Assembly (NCBI GenBank): GCA_015658965.1
Contig: DQNX01000088.1
Coordinates: 1 to 27,996 of the forward strand
Direction: 5' to 3'
Source of the DNA: Gammaproteobacteria bacterium
Lineage (GTDB): Bacteria > Pseudomonadota > Gammaproteobacteria > PS1 > Pseudothioglobaceae
DNA: 27,996 nt
Shown here: in pieces, positions 8,335 through 15,602 of the stretch
How the letters are laid out: the number at the start of each line of letters is the position of its first letter
Numbering within the stretch: the stretch's first letter is position 1
Program-made: the position numbers and the translations under genes
The notes under the pieces: model-generated
What the model was told of the DNA's origin: nothing
What the model saw: the letters and a program-made list of their open reading frames with translations, nothing else
Database searches by the model: none

Positions 8335-9003
8335 TTACCAGTTAATGGGGTGTAGATTATGCATTTTAAGGTACTCGTTAGTTTGAGAAAAATGTTTGCA
8401 ACCAAAAAAACCTTTATGTGCAGAAAAGGGTGAAGGGTGTGCAGCCGTTAAAACTAAGTGTTTATTCAGATCAATCTGCTCTATTTTTTGTTGAGCATAT
8501 GCGCCCCATAATATAAATACCAAGTTTTGTTTCTTTTCATTGAGTATATCAATCACTGTGTCAGTAAAGTTAACCCAGCCGGATTTAGCATGCGATGCTG
8601 GCGAGTTTTTTTCAACCGTGAGTACGCTGTTGAGTAGCAGTATGCCTTGTGATGCCCAATGGGTTAAATTTCCATTTTTGCTGGGTTTGATATTAAGATC
8701 TAATTCCAGTTCTTGATAAATATTTTTCAATGATGGTGGAATGGTAATGCCATCAGGCACTGAAAAGCTTAAACCATGCGCTTGCCCTTCATTATGATAA
8801 GGGTCTTGCCCGAGAATAACGACCTTAGTATTGTCAAAACTACTTAAATTAAAGGCATTAAAAATTTCATCTTTAGGCGGATAGATAATTTTATTGTGGG
8901 TGGATTCGTATTCTAGAAATTCAAGCAGCTGTTGATAGTAATCCTGCTCAAAAATAAAATCTAACTCCCTAGACCAGTCATCTGTCAAAGTCCAGCCCAC
9001 CAC
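8335..9003 (-). CDS. ung: Uracil-DNA glycosylase (family 1)
   Basis: Removes uracil from DNA and so starts base-excision repair of deaminated cytosine. The 222 residues contain the family 1 signatures: the water-activating motif GQDPYHNEGQAHGLSFSV (catalytic Asp), the LLLNSVLTV uracil pocket strand with its Asn, and HPSPFSAHKGFFGCKHF, the DNA intercalation loop with catalytic His. Length matches the family (E. coli 229). The chosen ATG gives an N-terminus (WTLTDDWSREL) that resembles the usual 'W...L..E' opening. The start overlaps the 3' end of the thioredoxin-like gene by 19 bases, pointing to one operon with pdxB behind it. Confidence 0.95.
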   Translation of the reverse strand: MVGWTLTDDWSRELDFIFEQDYYQQLLEFLEYESTHNKIIYPPKDEIFNAFNLSSFDNTKVVILGQDPYHNEGQAHGLSFSVPDGITIPPSLKNIYQELELDLNIKPSKNGNLTHWASQGILLLNSVLTVEKNSPASHAKSGWVNFTDTVIDILNEKKQNLVFILWGAYAQQKIEQIDLNKHLVLTAAHPSPFSAHKGFFGCKHFSQTNEYLKMHNLHPINW

Positions 9004-9485
9004 AACCTTAGTCGGTAACCCAGTGTTGTGGTGTAGCCCACTTCAACAAATTGTATGCGACCTTGGGTGTTAATAAAGAAACTACTGGGCGTACCTTTAA
9101 CACCAAACAGTCTGGATAAAGAGCCAGAACGGTCATTGATGATATTGTCCAGTTTAAGTTTGTTTTCTTCAGCGTATTTTATAATGTCTTCATTAGTACC
9201 TGATTGAATCGCAATATTAAGTACTTTATAGTCTTTAGATAAAGCCTGAATGTTGTCATTTTCTACTTCGCAAACCGGACACCAAGTTGCCCAAAAATGA
9301 ATCAAAATAGCTTGGTCAGGCAGAGGATTGGAATTCATAACTTCGCCGGTTAGTGTTTTAGAGCTAAAACCAGGGGTCATGCCTTGGGTAAGATCTTGTT
9401 GTTGCCATGCACGGATGACAAAAATAGCTAAAATAACCATCATAAATTTCATAACGGTCTTACGGTTTGGTCGTTTGATTTGCAT
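8985..9485 (-). CDS. Membrane-tethered thioredoxin-like (TlpA/DsbE/ScsD-type) disulfide oxidoreductase
   Basis: A 166-residue protein with a basic N-terminus (KRPNRKTVMK), one signal-anchor helix at residues ~12-27 and then a periplasmic thioredoxin fold. The redox motif is C69-P-V-C72 in WATWCPVC, and the cis-proline loop is GTPSSFFI near residue 132. Proteins of this type reduce or isomerise disulfides on envelope proteins, sometimes during cytochrome c maturation or copper stress. No cytochrome genes are nearby, so the exact client is unknown. It heads the thioredoxin-like/ung/pdxB transcript and is divergent from the methyltransferase gene, with 28 bases between the two starts. Methionine 12 could be an alternative start but would cut into the basic anchor region. 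Confidence 0.82.
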   Translation of the reverse strand: MQIKRPNRKTVMKFMMVILAIFVIRAWQQQDLTQGMTPGFSSKTLTGEVMNSNPLPDQAILIHFWATWCPVCEVENDNIQALSKDYKVLNIAIQSGTNEDIIKYAEENKLKLDNIINDRSGSLSRLFGVKGTPSSFFINTQGRIQFVEVGYTTTLGYRLRLWWAGL

Positions 9486-9513
9486 GTTGCCTATTATAAC
9501 TTAAGGATTGAGG

Positions 9514-10170
9514 ATGACTGACTGGATACAACGCTGGAAAGAGGGGAAAATTGGCTGGCACCGAGAGCAAGTAAATACTAAATTAATTGAATTTATTGAT
9601 TGTTTACAGTTAAAGTCTGGCGACACGGTATTTGTACCTTTATGCGGTAAGAGTGGTGATATGCTTTATTTACTTGAACAAGGTTTTAAGGTGATTGGCG
9701 TTGAGTTGAGCCAATTGGCCATTGAACAGTTTTTTGATGAGAATAATAGGACTTATACAATCAATCAAACTGAGAAATTTCAAGTGTATCAAGGCGAAAA
9801 TATTACGCTATATTGTGGTGATTATTTTTCTTTGGAAGCGTCGATGCTAACCTTAGTTTCAGCGGTCTATGATCGCGCTGCGTTAGTCGCTTTAACAGTT
9901 GATTTAAGAGAAAAATATGCGGCGCATTTATACTCTATAATATCAACAGATTGTCGGTTGTTGTTATTAACCTTAAATTATCCGCAATCACAAATAAGTG
10001 GGCCACCTTTTGCCGTTAATGAGGCGGAAGTGGCTTCACTTTTTAGTCAAGGGTTCGAATGTCAGAAATTACAGTGTTTTAATGACATTGAAAATGAGCC
10101 TAAGTTTCTACGCGCTGGCGTAGATTTTATTGAAAAAGCAACTTATTGTTTGCACAAGACCGGAGAGTAA
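9514..10170 (+). CDS. tpm: Thiopurine S-methyltransferase family protein
   Basis: A 218-residue SAM-dependent methyltransferase. Bacterial TPMT-family enzymes methylate thiopurines, selenium or tellurium compounds. The natural substrate here is unknown. The opening WIQRWKEGKIGWH and the SAM-binding strand VFVPLCGKSGDMLYLLEQGFKVIGVELS are characteristic of bacterial TPMT. I start the gene at ATG 9514 and not at the in-frame TTG 9508, because AAGGA at 9503-9507 is well placed (6-base spacing) for the ATG. It is the first gene of the + strand run, and the next gene starts 4 bases after its stop. Confidence 0.9.
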   Translation: MTDWIQRWKEGKIGWHREQVNTKLIEFIDCLQLKSGDTVFVPLCGKSGDMLYLLEQGFKVIGVELSQLAIEQFFDENNRTYTINQTEKFQVYQGENITLYCGDYFSLEASMLTLVSAVYDRAALVALTVDLREKYAAHLYSIISTDCRLLLLTLNYPQSQISGPPFAVNEAEVASLFSQGFECQKLQCFNDIENEPKFLRAGVDFIEKATYCLHKTGE

Positions 10171-10174
10171 AAAA

Positions 10175-10507
10175 ATGGCAAAAAAAGTAAAAGGCGTAGT
10201 CGCCCAGTTTGGCACCAAAGGATATGGATTTATTACGGGTGATGATGATGAAAAATATTTTGTTCATCAGAAAAATATTTTTAATAAGTCACGTTTAAAG
10301 GCAAATACACGTGTTATTTTCATTGCAGAAGAATCTGAAAAGGGCTTGGTGGCAACTAACGTTGAGCTAGAGGGTGGTTCTGAAGTGGCTAGCCCGTCAG
10401 AATCAACTTCCACCACCACCACCGCTGTAAAACTTGCATTAAGCCTCTTGTTTATCGCACAAGCTGTGGTTATTTATAAGGTATTTTTTGTAACCGCTGT
10501 AGGCTAG
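10175..10507 (+). CDS. Cold-shock domain protein with C-terminal membrane helix
   Basis: A 110-residue protein. Residues ~4-65 form a cold-shock (OB-fold) domain with both nucleic-acid-binding motifs, KGYGFI (RNP1) and YFVH (RNP2). A Ser/Thr-rich linker (SPSESTSTTTT) follows, and then a single hydrophobic helix at about residues 84-106 (LALSLLFIAQAVVIY). The architecture suggests an RNA- or ssDNA-binding domain held at the inner membrane. Related CspA-DUF1294 proteins have a cold-shock domain followed by a larger membrane domain, and this could be a cut-down version. The start is ATG 10175, served by GGAGAG at 10162-10167. A longer in-frame extension to 10130 would only read through the end of tpm. 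The stop TAG overlaps the GTG start of the next gene by one base. Confidence 0.82.
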   Translation: MAKKVKGVVAQFGTKGYGFITGDDDEKYFVHQKNIFNKSRLKANTRVIFIAEESEKGLVATNVELEGGSEVASPSESTSTTTTAVKLALSLLFIAQAVVIYKVFFVTAVG

Positions 10508-11112
10508 TGAAAAAATTCTTTAGTCTGTTTTTATTACCACTGTTATTGAGCGGCTGTTTTTCAACACCTGCAGTTACAGTGAATAATATTTGTACGCTGA
10601 TGGATGAAGAAGTCAGTTGGTATCGAGCGGTTAAAGCGGCTGAGAAAAAACACGGTGCACCTGCGCATGTCTCGCTCGCGATGATGTATCAAGAGTCAAA
10701 TTTTGCTTCTGATGCCGAACCACCCAGAGAAAAACTGTTTGGTGTTGTGCCTTGGTTCCGGCCGACAAGTGCTTATGGTTTCGCGCAAGCAGTCGATAGT
10801 ACTTGGGAATGGTACCAATTAAAGACCGGAAATTACACCGCAGATCGCGACGATTTTGAAGATGCAGCTGATTTTATTGCCTGGTATATTGATCAATCTT
10901 CAAAGCGCTCAGGCATTGCTAAGTCTGATGCTTATCATCAATATTTGGCTTATCATGAAGGTCATGGTGGCTTTAATAAAAAATCATACAAGAAAAAACC
11001 TTGGTTGATGGAAGTCGCCAAAAAAGTAGAAAAGAATGCCAAGCGCTATCAGCAACAATTAAATCAATGTTCATCAGCCCTTGATAGTAATAGTATCTGG
11101 AGGATTTTTTAA
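10507..11112 (+). CDS. Lysozyme-like (SLT-type) lipoprotein
   Basis: A 201-residue protein starting at GTG. It has a lipoprotein signal peptide of about 16 residues with lipobox LLSG-C17. The mature part resembles transglycosylase/lysozyme-like proteins: MMYQESNFASDA contains the likely catalytic glutamate E63, and SAYGFAQAVDSTWEWY corresponds to the 'YGLMQ..P.TA'-like motif of goose-type/SLT enzymes. AYHEGHGGF near the C-terminus completes the fold. Predicted role: cleavage or binding of peptidoglycan from the inner face of the outer membrane. Its start shares a base with the previous stop and its stop (TAATG) shares a base with the next start, so it is translationally coupled on both sides. 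No binding site beyond this coupling is evident. Confidence 0.78.
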   Translation: MKKFFSLFLLPLLLSGCFSTPAVTVNNICTLMDEEVSWYRAVKAAEKKHGAPAHVSLAMMYQESNFASDAEPPREKLFGVVPWFRPTSAYGFAQAVDSTWEWYQLKTGNYTADRDDFEDAADFIAWYIDQSSKRSGIAKSDAYHQYLAYHEGHGGFNKKSYKKKPWLMEVAKKVEKNAKRYQQQLNQCSSALDSNSIWRIF

Positions 11113-11414
11113 TGCCTTCTTGGATAAAGGTTTTGGATCAAGCGCCTAAAGAAGGCACAATGGTAGAAATCACAGTAGCAGGCAAAGATTTGTTTGTAAC
11201 CCTGAATAATGGGCATTTGTATTGTGCAGAAAATCGTTGCCCACATGAGGACATCAAACTTACATTGGGCTGTTTAAAGGGCGATCGAGTTAAGTGTTCA
11301 TTACACGGCTATAGTTTTGACTTGGAAACAGGCGATTCGTCAGAGGTTGATGTCGAGAATATGCAGACCTATCCAGTTAAACAAGAAAACAAACAAATTT
11401 ATATCGAGATTTAA
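11112..11414 (+). CDS. Small Rieske-type [2Fe-2S] ferredoxin
   Basis: A 100-residue soluble protein with the full Rieske ligand set C43-P-H45 and C62-S-L-H65, spaced as in NirD and BphF/BphA3-type ferredoxins. It probably acts as a one-electron carrier in the cytoplasm. It is a second Rieske protein in this window, distinct from nirD by sequence and context. There is no oxygenase or reductase gene next to it, so its partner is unknown. The gene begins inside the stop of the lipoprotein gene and ends 2 bases before the TrpD2-like gene, which suggests the two are expressed as a pair. Confidence 0.85.
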   Translation: MPSWIKVLDQAPKEGTMVEITVAGKDLFVTLNNGHLYCAENRCPHEDIKLTLGCLKGDRVKCSLHGYSFDLETGDSSEVDVENMQTYPVKQENKQIYIEI

Positions 11415-11416
11415 TT

Positions 11417-12487
11417 ATGAGTACAGATTCTAAAGCATTAATGAAATCCATTATCCAGCGTATTGCCACCGGCCCTGATTTGAGTAAGAATATTGATTTT
11501 GAAGAAGCCAAAGGCGGCATGCAAGCGGTGCTTCGTGGCGAGATTGATGATGTTCAATCGGCTATTTTCTTAATTGCTTTACGTATGAAGCGCGAAACCA
11601 TGGAAGAAAATGAAGGTATCTTGGCGGCTATTTTAGCTGAGAGTGATAAGCAAACTGTAAATGTCGAGCATTTGGTAGATTTAGGTGATCCATACAGTGG
11701 ATATAATCGATCCATTCCCATTTCGTCTTTTTTACCACCGTTATTAGCTGAACTTGGCTTGCCTACGGTTATTCATGGGCTAGACAGTGTTTCACCTAAG
11801 TTTGGCTTAACCCACCGCCATATTAGTGAGGCGTTAGGCTTGAGTGTTGATCATTCGACGGCCGAGGCGAAAGCAAGAATAGAAAACCCTGATATTGGCT
11901 GGTCATATATAGATCAAGCCAGTTATTGTAAGGGCTTGCATAACATTGTCTCTTTGCGTAATCGTGTGATTAAGCGCACCGTTGTTAATACAGTAGAGAC
12001 ATTGATTGCGCCATTACGCGGCAAAACCACGCACGCTATTTTGGGTTATGTGCATAAACCTTACCCACCAATTTACGCAAACTTGGTTAAAGCGTCGGGT
12101 GTCGATAGTGCTTTATTAATTCGCGGCGTTGAGGGTGGGGTGATCCCGTCACTACGCCAAAAAGGATTAATGATTTCTTATAAAGGCACGGATGAGCAGG
12201 ATCGTGTGGATATTGATCCGGCATCATTGGGGATTGAGCGAGACATGCGCGCCATCTCATTTCCAGGCGAGCTAGATGTGCATCAAAATATTACCGAGTT
12301 GGCGGACTATACAGTTAAGCTGGGTAAATCCGCACTTTCTGGTGAACAAGGTATGTTTTATGACGGTCTAGTTTTATCAGCCAGCTTGGTACTTTGGCAT
12401 ACTAAAAAAGCCGAATCATTAGTGGATGCATCACAGATGGCCAGAGAAGTTCTAGATTCTGGCAAAGCGTTATCACGTCTAACATAG
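11417..12487 (+). CDS. TrpD2/YbiB-like protein of the anthranilate phosphoribosyltransferase fold
   Basis: A 356-residue protein. The N-terminal helical domain (AVLRGEIDDVQSAIFLIALRMKRETMEE) matches the glycosyltransferase family 3 N-terminal domain, and the rest matches its alpha/beta PRPP-binding domain (HGLDSVSPKFG, LRNRVIKRTVVNTVETLIAPL, RGVEGGVIPS). True TrpD has a GTGGD loop for PRPP. Here the corresponding region reads DPYSGYNRSIPIS, so it is unlikely to be the tryptophan enzyme. This is the pattern of TrpD2/YbiB, whose E. coli member is known to bind nucleic acid. No other trp gene is nearby. It is coupled to the Rieske gene before it, and 54 bases separate it from the ThDP enzyme gene that follows. 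Confidence 0.75.
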   Translation: MSTDSKALMKSIIQRIATGPDLSKNIDFEEAKGGMQAVLRGEIDDVQSAIFLIALRMKRETMEENEGILAAILAESDKQTVNVEHLVDLGDPYSGYNRSIPISSFLPPLLAELGLPTVIHGLDSVSPKFGLTHRHISEALGLSVDHSTAEAKARIENPDIGWSYIDQASYCKGLHNIVSLRNRVIKRTVVNTVETLIAPLRGKTTHAILGYVHKPYPPIYANLVKASGVDSALLIRGVEGGVIPSLRQKGLMISYKGTDEQDRVDIDPASLGIERDMRAISFPGELDVHQNITELADYTVKLGKSALSGEQGMFYDGLVLSASLVLWHTKKAESLVDASQMAREVLDSGKALSRLT

Positions 12488-12504
12488 CTCACTTGTAAAA
12501 AATA

Positions 12505-12513
12505 TGGTATCCT
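12505..12513 (+). promoter_or_regulatory. Possible extended -10 promoter before the ThDP enzyme gene
   Basis: In the 54-base gap after the TrpD2-like gene, TGGTATCCT fits an extended -10 element (TGnTATnnT). No good -35 box lies 16-18 bases upstream. It would give an RNA start about 20 bases before ATG 12542, with GGGG at 12533-12536 as a likely ribosome binding site. The only support is the motif and the fact that this is the largest gap in the gene run. Confidence 0.25.
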
Positions 12514-12541
12514 AGCCTCAAACAATACTTTTGGGGTATTA

Positions 12542-14179
12542 ATGAAGGCATCTGATCTATTTGTAAAAGCACTAGAAAACGAAGGTGTTGAATATATTTT
12601 TGGCATCCCTGGTGAAGAAAATCTTGACCTTCTTGATTCACTTAGAAATTCATCCATTAGATTTATTCTTACTCGGCACGAGCAGGCCGCCGCCTTTATG
12701 GCGGCGACTTATGGTCGTTTAACGGGCAGGTCGGGTGTGTGTTTGGCAACGCTCGGGCCAGGAGCAACTAATTTAGTGACCGCCATTGCTTATGCGCAAC
12801 TTGGCGCGATGCCACTGGTGATGATTACTGGGCAGAAGCCGATTAAAGACGGCTTACAAGGTAAATTTCAAATGTTAGACATTGTCAGAATGATGGAGCC
12901 TTTGGTTAAAGATTCTGACCAAATATCTTACGGCGGACAGATTCCATCTTTGGTGCGTGGTGCGTTTAGGATTTCCGAAGAAGAGCGCCCAGGTGCGGTG
13001 CATTTAGAATTGCCTGAAGACGTTGCCAGAGAAGAGGTTGACAATCCGCATGTTTTTTCAAAACAAACCATTCATCGAGTATTTGCCACAGATCAGGCGA
13101 TTTCGAAAGCAACCAAGGTTATTAAATCTGCAAAACGACCGTTATTACTAGTGGGTGCTGGCGCTAATAGAAAGCACATTAGACAACCATTGTCTAATTT
13201 TATTAAAAAAACTGGTATCTTATTTTTTAATACGCAAATGGGCAAAGGTGTTCTGAGTGGTTCTAATGATAACTTTATAGGTACGGCCGCATTTTCATCC
13301 AAAGATTATGTGCATGAAGCCATTAAAAAAGCAGACTTAATTATTAACGTGGGTCATGATATTGTTGAAAAGCCCCCTTTTATTATGAAGGGGGACGAGC
13401 AGCAAGTCATTCATATTAATTTCCACTCTGCCGAGATTAAAGATATTTATTATCCGCAAGTAGAGGTGATTGGTGATATTGGTAATTCAGTGATTAGACT
13501 GGGTGAGAATCTCGATACTTGTTATGCCTGTAATACGCAATGGGTGGATAAAATTCGTCAACGAACTAAGGTTGCTATTCACTCTTTGGATGATGATGAT
13601 TCGTTCCCAATGTTGCCACAACGAGTGGTATCTGATGTGCGCAAGGTGATAAATGATGACGGCATTGTATCACTTGATAACGGCATGTTTAAGCTCTGGT
13701 TTGCAAGACATTATCACGCCCATCAGCCTAATACTTTATTACTCGACAATGCTTTAGCAACGATGGGTGCTGGCTTACCATCAGCTATTGCATGTAGTTT
13801 AATGTATCCAGACAAGCAAGTATTGGCGGTGTGTGGTGATGGTGGTTTTATGATGAATTCACAAGAGCTAGAGACTGCAACACGATTAAAGCTTAATCTG
13901 GTTGTTTTGATTATCAATGATAATGGCTATGGCATGATTAAGTGGAAGCAAGCCGCTCTAGAATTGGATAATTTTGGTTTGGACTTTAACAATCCAGATT
14001 TTGTCAAATATGCTGAGAGTTATGGTGCGATTGGGCACAGAATAGAACAATGTGAGCAGTTAATTCCGACAATGGAAAAAGCGTTTAATACGGGTGGTGT
14101 GCATGTGATTGATTTACCGATTGATTACTCACAAAATACCAAAACACTACTGAATGACTTAAAACAATTTGATTACTAG
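12542..14179 (+). CDS. Acetolactate synthase-like ThDP-dependent enzyme
   Basis: A 545-residue protein with the three-domain layout of the acetohydroxyacid synthase/pyruvate oxidase family. The N-terminal domain has the catalytic glutamate E47 in TRHEQAAAFMAA and the glycine motif GIPGEEN. The C-terminal domain has the ThDP/Mg site GDG (432-434) followed by NDNGYG. It has no adjacent small regulatory subunit gene (ilvN/ilvH), and the GIPGEENLDLL opening is unlike IlvB. It therefore probably does not make branched-chain amino acids, though acetolactate formation from pyruvate is possible. An aldehyde dehydrogenase begins 9 bases downstream, suggesting that this enzyme decarboxylates or ligates a 2-oxo acid and the partner oxidises an aldehyde. 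The substrate cannot be told from sequence. Confidence 0.8.
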   Translation: MKASDLFVKALENEGVEYIFGIPGEENLDLLDSLRNSSIRFILTRHEQAAAFMAATYGRLTGRSGVCLATLGPGATNLVTAIAYAQLGAMPLVMITGQKPIKDGLQGKFQMLDIVRMMEPLVKDSDQISYGGQIPSLVRGAFRISEEERPGAVHLELPEDVAREEVDNPHVFSKQTIHRVFATDQAISKATKVIKSAKRPLLLVGAGANRKHIRQPLSNFIKKTGILFFNTQMGKGVLSGSNDNFIGTAAFSSKDYVHEAIKKADLIINVGHDIVEKPPFIMKGDEQQVIHINFHSAEIKDIYYPQVEVIGDIGNSVIRLGENLDTCYACNTQWVDKIRQRTKVAIHSLDDDDSFPMLPQRVVSDVRKVINDDGIVSLDNGMFKLWFARHYHAHQPNTLLLDNALATMGAGLPSAIACSLMYPDKQVLAVCGDGGFMMNSQELETATRLKLNLVVLIINDNGYGMIKWKQAALELDNFGLDFNNPDFVKYAESYGAIGHRIEQCEQLIPTMEKAFNTGGVHVIDLPIDYSQNTKTLLNDLKQFDY

Positions 14180-14188
14180 GGTAGACGC

Positions 14189-15571
14189 ATGGCAGTAGAA
14201 AAACTAATTGTTAATCAAGTTTATACTGGTGCAGTATTAGCCGAGTTAGAAATGCATGACAGCACACAGGTGGATAACCTACTATCTACAGCGCTAGCAC
14301 TTCATCAATCAGGTTGCTTGGCAGTATATGAGCGCATCCAAATATTGCAAAAATTGGCTGAATTGGTTGATGCTGAACATGAAGATTTTTCTCGTTTAAT
14401 TGCTAATGAGGGAGGTAAGCCAATTCGGGATGCACGTGTTGAGGTAACGCGTGCAGTAAACGGTATACACATCGCTATTACTGAAATTGAAAATAGCAAA
14501 GGTGTTGAAATACCTATGGATTTAAGCGCTGCAGGCGCTGGCCATAAGGCATTTACTATTTTGGAGCCGATTGGCGTTGTGGTCGCAGTCAGTGCTTTTA
14601 ATCACCCGCTTAATTTAAGCATTCATCAAGTTATTCCAGCCATTGCTACAGGTTGCCCAATAATTATTAAACCCGCATCTGTTACGCCATTGTGCTGTTT
14701 ACGTTTGGCTGAATTAATAGAGCAAGCGGGCCTGCCAAAAGGCTGGGTGCAGGTAGCATTAACCAATCTTGAAAATTCAGAAAAACTCGTTACTGATTCG
14801 CGTGTTGCATTTTTTAGTTTTATTGGCTCAGCAAAAGTTGGCTGGTATTTAAAGTCTAAGTTAGCACCGGGTACGCGCTGCGCCCTAGAGCACGGTGGTG
14901 TAGCGCCACTTATTTTTGCTGAATATGCTGATGAGGATGGATTTATTAATGGTGTGGTAAAAGCCAGTATGTACCATTCAGGTCAGGTTTGTGTCTCCGT
15001 ACAGCGTGTGTACGTACCTCAAGACAGAGCGCAAGCGTTGGCGCAAAAAATTGCCAATGTTGCCGCCAAGCAGGTGGTGGGTGATGCCATTAATGAAGAC
15101 AGTGATTTAGGCCCGTTAATCCTACCGAAAGAAACGGATCGAATTGAGGCCTGGGTGGATGAAGCCATTAAAGAAGGTGCAACACTTATTACAGGAGGAA
15201 AACGCATTAATGCCGTGAGCTTTGAACCAACAGTTTTGCTCAACCCATCTAAAATTTCGAAAGTATCAACGCATGAGATTTTTGGCCCGGTTGTTTGTGT
15301 GTACGCTTATCAAAGCATAGATGATGCGATTAAAGATGCGAATAGTTTAGATGTATCGTTCCAGTCTTCTGTGTTTAGTGATGACGTCGAAGTGGCGATG
15401 GATGTGGCAAAAAAACTCGAAGCCAGTGCGGTGATGATTAATGATTACACCACCTTTAGAGTCGATTGGATGCCGTTTGCTGGGCGCAAACATTCAGGTT
15501 ATGGCATTGGTGGTATTGGCTACACCATGAAAGACATGCTTGAACATAAAATGATCGTAACCAAGGCCTAA
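14189..15571 (+). CDS. NAD(P)-dependent aldehyde dehydrogenase family protein
   Basis: A 460-residue aldehyde dehydrogenase superfamily member. The catalytic nucleophile is C268 in HSGQVCVS, the general-base glutamate is E234 in LEHGGVAP, and the oxyanion asparagine lies in SAFNHPLN. The cofactor-binding strand includes IIKPASVTP. The common ELGG motif reads EHGG here. Substrate class is not clear: non-phosphorylating glyceraldehyde-3-phosphate, lactaldehyde and succinate-semialdehyde dehydrogenases share these motifs. It directly follows the ThDP enzyme gene (9-base gap) and ends the + strand run at a hairpin terminator, so the two probably act in one short pathway. Confidence 0.86.
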   Translation: MAVEKLIVNQVYTGAVLAELEMHDSTQVDNLLSTALALHQSGCLAVYERIQILQKLAELVDAEHEDFSRLIANEGGKPIRDARVEVTRAVNGIHIAITEIENSKGVEIPMDLSAAGAGHKAFTILEPIGVVVAVSAFNHPLNLSIHQVIPAIATGCPIIIKPASVTPLCCLRLAELIEQAGLPKGWVQVALTNLENSEKLVTDSRVAFFSFIGSAKVGWYLKSKLAPGTRCALEHGGVAPLIFAEYADEDGFINGVVKASMYHSGQVCVSVQRVYVPQDRAQALAQKIANVAAKQVVGDAINEDSDLGPLILPKETDRIEAWVDEAIKEGATLITGGKRINAVSFEPTVLLNPSKISKVSTHEIFGPVVCVYAYQSIDDAIKDANSLDVSFQSSVFSDDVEVAMDVAKKLEASAVMINDYTTFRVDWMPFAGRKHSGYGIGGIGYTMKDMLEHKMIVTKA

Positions 15572-15597
15572 AAGTACAAAGTCTGCCTCGTACTTTT
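15570..15597. terminator. Bidirectional hairpin terminator between aldehyde dehydrogenase and ABC exporter genes
   Basis: Perfect 8-base inverted repeat AAAAGTAC / GTACTTTT with a 12-base loop, set between two converging genes (stop at 15571 and stop at 15603). The arms end in A or T runs, so it could work in both directions. The stem is AT-rich and therefore weak. Confidence 0.55.
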
Positions 15598-15602
15598 AAT
15601 CA

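Noticed and set aside
9492..9500. TATAAT-like box between the divergent thioredoxin-like and methyltransferase genes
   Set aside because: For the - strand gene the RNA would start almost at the ATG, and neither direction has a -35 box at proper spacing.
10130..10174. In-frame 5' extension of the cold-shock gene
   Set aside because: It would read the end of the methyltransferase gene in another frame, and ATG 10175 has a good ribosome binding site.
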